Source of the DNA: Agmasoma carcini (nom. nud.)
Taxonomy: Eukaryota > Microsporidia > Thelohaniidae
NCBI GenBank assembly: GCA_029232285.1
Contig: JAOXFI010000052.1
Location: forward strand, 1 to 51,027
Direction of reading: 5' to 3'
DNA length: 51,027 nt
In this document: one piece after another, positions 35,962 through 45,800 of the stretch
Layout of the letters: every line of letters starts with the position of its first letter
Position numbering within the stretch: the first letter of the stretch is position 1
Program-made: the position numbers and the translations under genes
Notes under the pieces: generated by a model
What the model was told of the DNA's origin: nothing
Databases searched by the model: none
Seen by the model: the letters and a program-made list of their open reading frames with translations, nothing else

Positions 35962-37383
35962 ATGATGAATCAAATAAGAATTCTAAACAGTCTCAGTAAA
36001 GAGCTTGAAGTTTTTAAACCTAAGGATGGAAACAACGTCAAAATGTACATATGTGGTCCTACTGTATATGATTCTCCTCATATAGGTCATGCTCGTACTT
36101 ACATATCATTCGATACCATCAGAAGAATACTAGAAGACTACTTTGGTTATAACATCACATATGTTATGAACATAACTGATATTGATGATAAAATAATAAA
36201 CAGGGCTAATGAGCGAAATGTTACGTGGAGTTCAATCACCGAAAAGTTTGAAGATGAATTCTTTACTGAAATGGATAAACTTAATGTAAAAAGACCAGAT
36301 TTCGTCACGAGAGTAACAGAATATGTCAATGAAATCAAACTATTCATTGAAAAGCTACAAGAAAACGGTTACGCCTATGAAGTTGATGGAAGTATTTATT
36401 TTGACACTAAAAAATATAAACAAAAATTTAAGACCAATTTGCTAGTACCAGAGACCCAAGCTGAATCAGAATCAGAAACTTTTAAGAAAACAAGGGAAGA
36501 TTTCGTCTTATGGAAACAATCTAATGAAAAAATGGCTTATGATTCAAAATGGGGAAAAGGTAGACCAGGATGGCACATTGAATGCTCAGTGATGGCATCT
36601 GAGATATTTGGTGATGATCTTGATATACATGCTGGTGGTATTGATCTAAAGTTTCCACATCATGAGAATGAAATAGTTCAATGTCAGGCATATTTTGATA
36701 AGGAATGGGTCAAATATTTTATTCATACTGGTCATCTCAACATAAATGGATGTAAAATGTCAAAATCTTTAAAAAATTTCTTAACTATTGGTGGTATTTT
36801 AAAAGAATACACTGCTAAGCAAATAAGAATTACATTTTTACAAAATTTGTGGTGTAATCCTATGGATTACGATCCAGAGTCATTGAAAGAATCAGTTAAA
36901 ATTGAAAAACAGATAAATAATTTTATTTCTGTTAGTGATTCAATGATAAAAAATAAGAAAAATAAATCAAAAGATAGAAAATTCCTAGATTTATTGATAA
37001 AGACTAAAGAAGAGGTACATGAATCATTTTCAAATAATTTCAACATACCATCAGCAATAATGAGTATAAGAACACTTATTAATGAAGTAAATGGAGAGAT
37101 GGATAAGATTCCTACTGATATTTTGGTGATGATTAATTCTTATATCAAAAAAATATTGAATATACTTGGATTATATGAAAATAAAGAAAGAATATCAGAT
37201 AATGGAGAGGGTGTTGGTAGTTTGCTTAATGATTTTAGGAGTGAAATAAGAGAGATGGCTAAGGGAGATCTTAATAAGAAGAAAATATTTGAATTATGTG
37301 ATGATATTAGGGAAAAGATTAAAAAATTTGGGTTTGTTATTGATGATACTAAGGAAGGGTCTATTTTAAGAAAGCAGGTTTAA
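35962..37383 (+). CDS. CARS: Cysteinyl-tRNA synthetase, compact eukaryotic type
   Basis: Charges tRNA-Cys with cysteine using ATP, in the cytosol. Class I signatures are complete: the HIGH motif at residues 40-43 after CGPTVYD, and KMSKS at 265-269. The four zinc ligands that select cysteine are visible as Cys31, Cys208 (GWHIEC), His233 and Glu237 (HHENE), at nearly the same numbers as in the E. coli enzyme. The wording RRILEDYFGY and NITDIDDKIINRA is of eukaryotic type, yet at 473 aa the protein lacks the large insertions and extension of animal and yeast enzymes (about 750 aa). The start is ATGATG at 35962; an AAATTT tract and a C lie just before it. A minus-strand frame over 36147-36347 is a shadow. 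Confidence 0.97.
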   Translation: MMNQIRILNSLSKELEVFKPKDGNNVKMYICGPTVYDSPHIGHARTYISFDTIRRILEDYFGYNITYVMNITDIDDKIINRANERNVTWSSITEKFEDEFFTEMDKLNVKRPDFVTRVTEYVNEIKLFIEKLQENGYAYEVDGSIYFDTKKYKQKFKTNLLVPETQAESESETFKKTREDFVLWKQSNEKMAYDSKWGKGRPGWHIECSVMASEIFGDDLDIHAGGIDLKFPHHENEIVQCQAYFDKEWVKYFIHTGHLNINGCKMSKSLKNFLTIGGILKEYTAKQIRITFLQNLWCNPMDYDPESLKESVKIEKQINNFISVSDSMIKNKKNKSKDRKFLDLLIKTKEEVHESFSNNFNIPSAIMSIRTLINEVNGEMDKIPTDILVMINSYIKKILNILGLYENKERISDNGEGVGSLLNDFRSEIREMAKGDLNKKKIFELCDDIREKIKKFGFVIDDTKEGSILRKQV

Positions 37384-37384
37384 T

Positions 37385-37575
37385 AAAGAAATTATTATTG
37401 ATGGTGATATATTAATAATATTGCTGGTGATATATTTTTATCACGTAACTATAACGTTAATATTATTGTTGGTGATATATTTTTATTATGTTAATATTAT
37501 TTTGCTATTACGTGACTATTACGTTAATATTGATTTACTATTACTTTAATATTACTTTAATTTTTTTATGCATAT
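37385..37575. repeat. AT-rich repeats, GGTGATATATTTTTAT type
   Basis: GCTGGTGATATATTTTTA and GTTGGTGATATATTTTTA recur at about 37,422 and 37,470, followed by TTAATATTATT variants. It fills the gap between the cysteinyl-tRNA synthetase and SMC3 genes. Confidence 0.8.
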
Positions 37576-37600
37576 AATTTAAAAGAAAAAAAATTTATCC

Positions 37601-40435
37601 ATGCATATAAGCAAAGTAAGGATTTACGATTATAAGAGTTTTAAAGAAGAAGTTGAACTAGAATTAGGACAAAAGAATCTTATTATTGGTAAGAATGGCT
37701 CTGGTAAATCAAATTTACTTAAAGCTGTACATTCTTTATTTAATAATGATGTAGAAGGGAAGGTAGAGTTAGTTATTGATAATTCGGACTTTAGATTTCC
37801 ATTACCTTCAGTCTTTACTATTAGAAAAGAAAATAATAATTATTTTATTAATGATAAGCTAGTTAGTCTTAAGGAGAAGAGTGGTTTGATGGAAAGTGCT
37901 GGTTTTTTTAAAGAGAATTTTATAATGCAAGGAAAGATAACAGAAATAGCTAATTACACGCCTTATGAGATGTATGATCTTATAAAAAGGATTGCAGGTG
38001 CTAATAAATATGATTCAGCACGTAAGGACTGTATTGATACGTTAAATAATAGCAATATAAATAAGTTAGAACTTAATATTAAGAAAGTAGAAGATTCTAT
38101 ATCAAATCTTAATAAGTTAAAGGAGGAGTATGAAATGTATACAAAATGTGATTTAGAAAGAAGAGAAGTTGAATTTGATTATTATTGTTGGGAGATTGAT
38201 GAGTTGAACAAAGAGATTGAAAGTCTTAAGTTAGATACAAAATATGAAGAGGAAGAAGATGAAGGATTTATGAATTTAGAATTGAATGAAATAAGAAAAC
38301 AAAAAGTTTATAATCAACAAAAGAAAAAAGAATATGAAAATATTTTGCATAAAAGTGGTATTTATGGGGGTGATGGTGTTTATAATAATGAAAATATAAG
38401 TAAAAATAATGAAAACAATGAAAATCTTCAAATAAAAATCAATGAAAATAAAAATGAAATTTATGAAATTGAAAATCAAATTGAAAATGAATACATTTTA
38501 TTTAAAGCTGGTGAATATTTTAATGCTATGAAAAATGAAGTTGAAGATTTAAAAACATTAGAAAAAAGATTAGAAGAGAAAAATATTGAACTTAAAAATT
38601 TTGAAAATCCTAAAAAAATTGACATAAAAGACTTAATTAAACAAAGAAAGAAACTTTGGAATGATCAAAGAATTCTAAAAGAATCTTATGAAAGTGAAAA
38701 TGATAATTTTAATGCAATTCAAAGAAAAATTTTATATTCTGGAAATTCTTCTATGAACATTTACAATCAAATTAAAAATCTTAAAGGCGTTCATGGCACT
38801 GTATTCACTCTTATGGACGTACCTCATCAACTATTATTACCATTTGAGACTGTCACTAAAAATTCTTTATTTTACATAGTCGTAGAAAATGATGAAATAG
38901 CTTCAAATATTTTAGATACTTACAAAGAACGTTTCACTTTGATGCCTCTCAACAGAATCAAACCCAATTCTGATCAAAACCTATCAAATCACCAAGACCT
39001 GATCAAATTAAGTGATCAAATCAAATGTGATCCCAAATTTAACAATATCAAAGAATTTATTTGTAAAAATGTTTACATATCTGAAAACCTAACAAAGGCT
39101 CTAGAAATAAGTAAAAAATACAAAATAAATGTTGTAACTTTAGAAGGTGACTACATTGATAAAAATTATATAAGTGGTGGGTTTTCTAATAATAATTCAA
39201 TTCTAAAAGAATATAAAAAAATATCTAAAAATTTATTATCACTTGATCAAGATCTTATAAATTTAAATTCAAATATTAAAAAATTGGATCAAGATATTAA
39301 ATTTATGCATTTGCATGAATATAATGATAATTCTATAAATATAAAAATAATTATAAAATATTTAGAATTAAAAATTAATTTTATTAAAAGAGGTAAAATT
39401 AACATTAAAACTAATTTTGATTTAAATCAATTGAAAATGAAATTAGAATTAAGAAAAAATGAGCTTGAAAAAAGAGAAAATCAACTATTAAAAAACCAAA
39501 ATTTTATGCAAATTTATAAAATCAAAAATTTATTAATTGAAACTAAGAATAAAATTAATGAATTAGAACAAAATGAAATTAATTTTTCTTTATCAAAAAG
39601 AAACTTTGATGATAATTTGGAAAATGAATTAATTTTGAATAAAAAATTTTCATTAATTGAAAAAAGGAATGAATTGATGAAAAAAATAAATTTAAAAAAT
39701 TTTGATTTTAAATTGAAAAATGATAAAAATTCGTGTTTTTCAAATTTAAAAATATTGAATTCAAAAATCAAAAAATATTCAAAAATTTCAAATTTGCCAA
39801 ACATTTTAGAAAAGTTAGAAAATTTTGAACTTGTCAAAGAGAATCTTAAAAATCTTTTAATTTCAAAAAGTGAAATTTTAAATTTTATTCAACGTTTAGA
39901 TTTAAGAAAAGAAGAAACAATTGATTTAACATTTTCAATGATTCAAAATAATTTTACTTATTTTTATAAAAAAATTACAAATAAAATATTGATTTTGAAA
40001 AGGAGTGGTGATCGAATTGATGTTTGTGATGTTGGTAATGATGTTACTGATATTAGTGATGTTGGTAATGATATTACTGATATTGGTAATATTACTGATA
40101 TTAGTGATGTTGGTAATGATTTAAATTCTAAAATAGTTAGTCTTAGTGGTGGTCAAAAAACTTTAATAGCTGTTTCTCTTCTCTTTGCTATTCAAAAGAA
40201 TGATCCTTCTCCAATTTATTTATTTGATGAAATTGATGCAAATTTAGATCAAGAAAATACCAAAATTATTTATGATATTTTAAAAGAAAGTGAATCTCAA
40301 ATTCTTTTAACTAGTTTTTCTAAATATTCTTTAAATTTTTATGATAAATCCTTTGGAATTGTAAACAATAATGATTCTTCATCTGTAAGTGAAATAGAAA
40401 GAAAAGTTTGTGAAGAATTTTTTATTGAAAATTAA
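37601..40435 (+). CDS. SMC3: SMC3-like cohesin ATPase
   Basis: Core subunit of cohesin, the ring that holds sister chromatids together. The Walker A motif GKNGSGKS is at residues 30-37 and a Q-loop (FIMQGKI) at about 107-113. Long charged coiled coils flank a hinge at about 390-530, which has the SMC3 wording NSLFYIVVENDEIASNIL, LMPLNRIK and a terminal SGG. The ABC signature LSGGQ is at 848-852 and Walker B PIYLFDEIDANLD at 871-883. At 944 aa it is some 250 residues shorter than typical SMC3, mostly in the coiled-coil arms. Residues 77-80 read ENNN where SMC3 proteins normally carry the acetylated lysine pair. Between the second arm and LSGGQ lies a short repeat of DVGND/ITDI units (40027-40120). 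ATG at 37601 follows AAATTTATCC. Confidence 0.93.
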   Translation: MHISKVRIYDYKSFKEEVELELGQKNLIIGKNGSGKSNLLKAVHSLFNNDVEGKVELVIDNSDFRFPLPSVFTIRKENNNYFINDKLVSLKEKSGLMESAGFFKENFIMQGKITEIANYTPYEMYDLIKRIAGANKYDSARKDCIDTLNNSNINKLELNIKKVEDSISNLNKLKEEYEMYTKCDLERREVEFDYYCWEIDELNKEIESLKLDTKYEEEEDEGFMNLELNEIRKQKVYNQQKKKEYENILHKSGIYGGDGVYNNENISKNNENNENLQIKINENKNEIYEIENQIENEYILFKAGEYFNAMKNEVEDLKTLEKRLEEKNIELKNFENPKKIDIKDLIKQRKKLWNDQRILKESYESENDNFNAIQRKILYSGNSSMNIYNQIKNLKGVHGTVFTLMDVPHQLLLPFETVTKNSLFYIVVENDEIASNILDTYKERFTLMPLNRIKPNSDQNLSNHQDLIKLSDQIKCDPKFNNIKEFICKNVYISENLTKALEISKKYKINVVTLEGDYIDKNYISGGFSNNNSILKEYKKISKNLLSLDQDLINLNSNIKKLDQDIKFMHLHEYNDNSINIKIIIKYLELKINFIKRGKINIKTNFDLNQLKMKLELRKNELEKRENQLLKNQNFMQIYKIKNLLIETKNKINELEQNEINFSLSKRNFDDNLENELILNKKFSLIEKRNELMKKINLKNFDFKLKNDKNSCFSNLKILNSKIKKYSKISNLPNILEKLENFELVKENLKNLLISKSEILNFIQRLDLRKEETIDLTFSMIQNNFTYFYKKITNKILILKRSGDRIDVCDVGNDVTDISDVGNDITDIGNITDISDVGNDLNSKIVSLSGGQKTLIAVSLLFAIQKNDPSPIYLFDEIDANLDQENTKIIYDILKESESQILLTSFSKYSLNFYDKSFGIVNNNDSSSVSEIERKVCEEFFIEN
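40027..40120 (+). repeat. In-frame minisatellite inside SMC3
   Basis: Units of GATGTTGGTAATGAT and ATTACTGATATT are repeated, giving DVGND and TDISDVGND/TDIG peptides. It lies between the C-terminal coiled coil and the ABC signature motif, in a place where SMC proteins tolerate loops. Unit length is a multiple of three, so copy number can change without loss of frame. Confidence 0.85.
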
Positions 40436-40464
40436 ATTTATTTAATAACCCGTTTTATGTTGTT

Positions 40465-41135
40465 GGAGTAGTAGTCTGATGGTCAGAGTAGATCGATTAT
40501 AGTCTAATGGTCAGTCATGGTCAGTCATGGTCAGTCATGGTCAGTCATAGTCAGTCATAGCCAGTCATAGTCAGTCATGGTCATATCCAGTCATGGTCAG
40601 TCGTGGTCATATCCAGTCATGGTCAGTCGTGGTCAGTCATAGTCAGTCATAGTCAGTCATGGTCATATCCAGTCATGGTCATATTCATGGGTCAGATGAT
40701 CTGATGGTCAGTCATGGTCAGTCATGGTCAGTCATGGTCATATCCAGTCATGGTCAGTCGTGGTCAGTCATAGTCTGATGGTCAGTCATAGTCACTCATA
40801 GTCATATTCATGGGTCAGATGATCTGATGGTCAGAGTAGATCGATCATAGTCTGATGGTCAGTCATGGTCAGTCATGGTCAGTCATGGTCAGTCATAGTC
40901 AGTCATGGTCATATCCAGTCATGGTCAGTCATAGTCACTCATAGTCATATTCATGGGTCAGATGATCTGATGGTCAGAGTAGATCGATTATAGTCTAATG
41001 GTCAGTCATGGTCAGCCAGGTCATATCAGTCATAGTCATAGTCTTAGTCATAGTCATAGTCATAGTCATAGTCACATAGTCACATAGTCACATAGTCACA
41101 TAGTCATAGTCTGATAGTCAGAGTATATCGATCAT
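40465..41135. repeat. Tandem repeats, GTCAGTCATGGTC type, with palindromic sub-unit
   Basis: The largest array between two genes in the window. The basic units are GTCATGGTCA, GTCATAGTCA and GGTCATATCCA. A longer unit containing CATTCATGGG-like leads and the palindrome TCAGATGATCTGA recurs at 40692-40704, 40815-40827 and 40958-40970, the last two followed by GGTCAGAGTAGATCGAT. The array sits between the 3' ends of two convergent genes (SMC3 and the Cys-rich protein) and grades into pure GTCATA and GTCACATA runs after about 41,030. Confidence 0.95.
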
Positions 41136-41197
41136 GGGTTGTCTTAACTTGTAATGACTAACTAACTAACTAATATACATAATTTTATACTAAATTT

Positions 41198-41650
41198 TTA
41201 TTCCATCAAACTTTTCTTATGGTTTAACAAATCAAAATAAATTTGAACAAATTTCTCAGCATCTTCAGTTTCATTTTCTTTCATAGCTCTTAAATAATTT
41301 TCTAAATTTAATTCCAATTGATTATCAATTAACTTAATTCTATATTTTTTTAACTTTTCACAAGTATTTATAAATTTTTTATGCTCATTGTATTCATTTA
41401 TGAAATTACTTAATTTTTTATTATATTTCATTTCCTTATAAAAATTATTAGATTTTCCATTAATAGAAAAATTACAATGACATGCATAAATACAAATATT
41501 GCATAAATATTTAGCTTTATCATTACACATAACACAATAATCAGGCTTAGTTTTTATTATAAAGTCTAAAATACATTTTTTCTTTATTTTATTAATTTTA
41601 TTTCTTTCATTTCTAAATATTTTAAAGCATTGAGTTAAGTTTTCTATCAT
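41198..41650 (-). CDS. Small Cys-rich, probably zinc-binding protein
   Basis: 150 aa, unrecognised. A basic N-terminus (residues 13-30) is followed by a compact Cys set: YCVMC, KYLCNIC and ACHC (about residues 38-60). This resembles one zinc-binding half of a treble-clef or HIT-type finger, but the final Cys/His ligands of the HIT family are not obvious. The rest is helical and rich in Lys, Asn and Glu. There is no membrane segment or signal peptide. It is convergent with SMC3 across the large repeat array. The ATG is preceded by a T-rich tract without a C-run. Alternatives are a B-box-like finger or a lineage-specific protein. Confidence 0.75.
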   Translation of the reverse strand: MIENLTQCFKIFRNERNKINKIKKKCILDFIIKTKPDYCVMCNDKAKYLCNICIYACHCNFSINGKSNNFYKEMKYNKKLSNFINEYNEHKKFINTCEKLKKYRIKLIDNQLELNLENYLRAMKENETEDAEKFVQIYFDLLNHKKSLME

Positions 41651-41679
41651 AGAAAAATAAATAAAAATATTTTTATAAA

Positions 41680-41870
41680 TGTTTTAAATGCATAAATAAA
41701 TAATAAATAATAAATAATAAATAAATAATATATGCATAAATAATAAATATATACATAATATATACATAATATATACATATAATATATTATACTTCAATAC
41801 ATAAACAATATATTATACTTTAATACATAAATAAAAATATTATAAAAACTTAACTAAACTTCTTTATGCA
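41680..41870. repeat. AT-only low-complexity repeats
   Basis: Runs of AAATAATAAATAAT, ATATACATAATATATACATA and a doubled ATACATAAA unit. It fills the gap between the 3' end of the TB2/DP1 gene and the start of the Cys-rich gene, both on the minus strand. Confidence 0.85.
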
Positions 41871-41892
41871 TAAAAAAAATAGATTTCCATTT

Positions 41893-42399
41893 TTATTCAT
41901 CTTTGTTAAAACTACTATCTCCTATTCTTGTTTTGACTTCTTCAGCTGCTCTTTTAACTGCTTTTTCAACATCATTACCAATTACTAAATATTTATTAGG
42001 TATTTTTGCATAAACCATTGCATAAAATTTTTCAGCAAATTCAGAATTTATAGACATCCAAAGTACTAGAGAAAACTTAGCAGCAGGATATAAAGGAATG
42101 ATAGCAGCCATTTTAAAGCTTTCTACTAAGTTGCACATAGAACAAGTAATTAAAATGATGATTAAGTGTCTTAATTGTTGTGTTTTAGTGGTAGGACTCT
42201 TAAGGAAGACAAGTGCTTGTCTTAGTACAAAAATATAGCTAAGAATGGTTGATAATGGTAAAGCAAAAGGAGTTCGTAAGAGTAGAAATACACTTACAAC
42301 AACTAAAGCTACGAATAAATTCTCTACGGGAACATTTAAAGAAGAACTGAATTGATTCAAGGCAGGAATTGTCTGAGCTATTTCTTTAATTTTATCCAT
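41893..42399 (-). CDS. YOP1: TB2/DP1/HVA22 (Yop1/REEP) ER-shaping protein
   Basis: Integral ER membrane protein that curves tubules through hairpin-forming hydrophobic segments. At 168 aa it has about the usual length (yeast Yop1 is 180). Hydrophobic segments lie at about 27-55, 77-95 and 97-115. The family pattern is visible: a long first hairpin, then LVESFKMAAIIPLYPAAKFSLVLW corresponding in position to the E...IPFYYxxKxxxxxW block (quoted here as residues about 91-114 in outline: Glu, then IPLYP, then K and W), and FYAMVYAKIP after it. A soluble charged tail follows (about 140-168). CCC directly precedes the ATG, the microsporidian start signal. The next gene upstream is the myosin on the same strand, 450 bases away. 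Confidence 0.85.
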   Translation of the reverse strand: MDKIKEIAQTIPALNQFSSSLNVPVENLFVALVVVSVFLLLRTPFALPLSTILSYIFVLRQALVFLKSPTTKTQQLRHLIIILITCSMCNLVESFKMAAIIPLYPAAKFSLVLWMSINSEFAEKFYAMVYAKIPNKYLVIGNDVEKAVKRAAEEVKTRIGDSSFNKDE

Positions 42400-42424
42400 G
42401 GGAAAAAAATTTATTTTTTATTTA

Positions 42425-42847
42425 AAAATAAAAATATAAACAAGAAATATTATAAATAAATAAGAAAATTATATGAAAATCAATTATATAAATGATATTA
42501 TAAGAAAATATTTATTATATGAAAATATTTATATAAATGATATTATATAAAAAAAATCAATTATAAAAATGATATTATATAAAAATCAATTATATAAATG
42601 ATATTATATGAAAATATTTATTATATGAAAATCAATTATATTATAATACAAATGATATTTATATAAAAAAAATCAATTATATAAATGATATTATATGAAA
42701 ATATTTATTATATATAAAAAATCAATTATATAAAAAAATTAATAATATATATCATATTTATATAAAAAATCAATTATATAAAAATATTTATATAAAAAAA
42801 ATCAATAAAAATCAATTATATTAAAAAAATTGAATTATATAAATATT
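42425..42847. repeat. AT-only tandem repeats, TATAAATGATATTATATGAAAAT type
   Basis: Repeats of about 25-30 bases combining ATCAATTATATAAA, TGATATTATAT and GAAAATATTTAT. Composed almost only of A and T with sparse G and C, unlike the GTCATG-type arrays of other gaps. It lies between the 3' end of the myosin and the start of the TB2/DP1 gene. Confidence 0.9.
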
Positions 42848-45800
42848 TTAAAAAATATATTTATCTTTAATTATATTCATAACATCAACTAATGCATTCA
42901 TAGGTAGATACAATGGATAATCATACATAGAAGGTATACAATTACTTAAATCTAATGGCTTAGCAATAGGTAAAGATAAAAACAACACCATACATCCCTC
43001 CTTAACTATCAAATCTCTCTTATCACTCAATTTTAATATCATATTAACTTGTGTATCATTTAAAATGGTATTTCCAACATTACCACAACTAACTCTTAAC
43101 ACTTCTATTGTGTATTCCATAAATATTTTTGTAAAATTAATTTCTCGTAATAATTTTTCTATTTTTGATAAATTATGATTAATTTGAACTAACCGATTAT
43201 GATTAAGAAAATTTCCATTTTTATTCATAATACCGTTAAATGACTTAAAATCAACATAATTCAACAAATATTCTAAATTATAACATATAACATCATTAGG
43301 TAAGTAATAAAACATATTAACATAATAAAAATACTCTAAAGCATCAATTAACTTGTAAATTGTAGTTGAATTACTGAATAAACCCTTAAATAATGAACCT
43401 GCCACTTTAAATTCTTTCAAATCTTGATAATCTATCACAGATGATGGTAATTCAATAATAAGTTTAGACTTTTGAATATCACATAAAATATTATATAAAT
43501 TTTCAATAAAATCTTTCAACAATTGTAAATCTTCATATTTTATATTTTTAACATTTTTCAATTGTAAATCTTCATATTTTAACAATTGTAAATTTTCATA
43601 ATTATTAAATAATTCACAAAAATTAACAGTTTTTTCACTGTCAGATTCAATTAAAATATTTAACTCAATTAAATTACTTAAAAAAAAGGTTAAATGACAA
43701 ATATCAGTATCATAAGCATCAGACTGTTTTCTAAATTCTTGAACAATACTAGAAAGTGAACAAAATGATAATGAAGAATACAAAATATGAGCTAAACTCA
43801 ATATTTGTCCTTGTGGTATGTCACTATCTGAAAATTTAGGTACAAATTCAATATATAACAAAATAAGACTATGTAACCATCTACTAATGATGGAACAGTC
43901 CTTTGTAGTATTAAATGAAGTGTTAATCATTGAAATATCATCATATTGATTTATAGAACCTATAACACTTTTAAGATAATCAATTTCTCTATTTTTTAAC
44001 CTTAAAAGATGTAAATATTTATCTCTTGAATTTTTAGCTAACCAATCTTGAATTTCATCATCATTAAATATTTGACAGTCTAAATTTTGATCTTTTATAT
44101 TTGAATCCATTGTTGTATCATTTTCATAAGTAATTTGAATATTATTTGATAAAATATTGGTATTTGGTATTTGATCATAATTTAGAAGATCCAAGTCTTC
44201 TAATTCTTTTGATTCTTCTAATTCTTCTAATTCTATTGATTCTTTTCTCTCTTCCTTCCTTTCTTGTATTCTCTTAAGTTCTTCTTTTTTCTTTACTTCT
44301 TCAATTATTAACAATTCTTCTTGTTTTTTTAATTCTTCAATATATTTATCTTCATGTTCAATCTTTAGTAATTCAAGTCTTTTACTTTCAACTTCAGATC
44401 TTAATAATTCAAGTCTTCTGGTATCCTCCTCTTCAATCCTTAATAATTCAAGTCTTTTACTTTCCTCTTGATCAATCTTTAGTAATTCAAGTCTTTTACT
44501 TTCCTCTTGTTCAAGTCTTTTACTTTCTTCCTCTTGTTCAATTATATTTTTCATATTTCTCATATTTTTATTTAAAATATTCATCATCACTAACTTTCTA
44601 TTCTCAATCCTCATCACTAACTCTTTATATTGTACTTTATTAAGAAATACATATAAATTACCTTCTTTAATTTCAATTCCTATCAAATAATTTTTATATT
44701 TTTTATAAAATTCTTCTTTTTCAAATACAAAAGGATAAAAATTCTTAGATAATTCAATAGACGCATAAATACCACAATGTTGTAGCTGTGAATCAACAAA
44801 TCCTACATCAAACATATTAGCTACACTTTCTCTATTCGATTTTATACATTTTATAAAATATATCTTAGTTGATAACAAAGTATCAAATAATTTTGATAAA
44901 GATAACCTAAAGTAACTAATCACATCACTATTATATCTTTGATCAATAAAATCATAATTAAACATCCTAAGACTCCCCTCTTCTCCATTCTTATCAATAA
45001 ATCCTTCCAAATCATAATCAATCTCACCTGCAAAATGTTCATAAGTAAATTTATCATTTTTAACCCTTAAATTAAGAAAACTACTTAAATTACTTCCTAA
45101 AGTCGTACCTGACCCATTCAATCTTGATATATCTGATATAATATCAATAACACCCCCAATCTTTTCTAATAATTCTAAATTAGAATTACGTATCATAGGA
45201 AGATCACTAACTATTCCATCACTAATTAAAATATCCCTTTGCTTATTATAAGAACTTTCAACATAACAATCATAAATTTTCTCATTAGCCCAATTTATAA
45301 GCAACTGATCTAAACTATTAACATCAAAATTTTCAAATCCAAAAATATCTAATAAATAAATATTATTATTAATTTTTGACTTAATATTTAAAGAATTAAA
45401 ACTATTAACTATATAGTGAAATAAGTTAAGATATAACAGTCTAGCTATTGAATCTCTTAATTTTATAGATTTATCATCATTATAATACTTAAATATCACT
45501 TCATCTTTAACTTTTATGGTCTTCTTAAGCAAATAATCCTCTAATTCATTATTTTTTAAATTAAATATTGATTTTACAGGTTCAATATTATAAATTTTAG
45601 AATTTTCAATTTTAACTGATCCAAGCAAAATGATTCCTCTAAGAATGTTAATAATGTAATCAGGATCGAGATTTATCATTCTTAAACCATCTTTAAACCT
45701 ATTAAGACAGAGTTTAGCATATTCTTTATCATATCCTGTTGTATCAATATAATCATTTACTATATTTTCACCCAGATAATAGAAAATATGAAAATTATTT

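Noticed and set aside
38276..39837. Minus-strand open frames opposite SMC3 (38276-38479 and 39514-39837)
   Set aside because: Shadows of the biased Asn/Lys/Glu-rich coiled-coil coding strand.
40465..41135. CRISPR array
   Set aside because: The units are contiguous short satellites without unique spacers of constant length, in a eukaryotic gene context.
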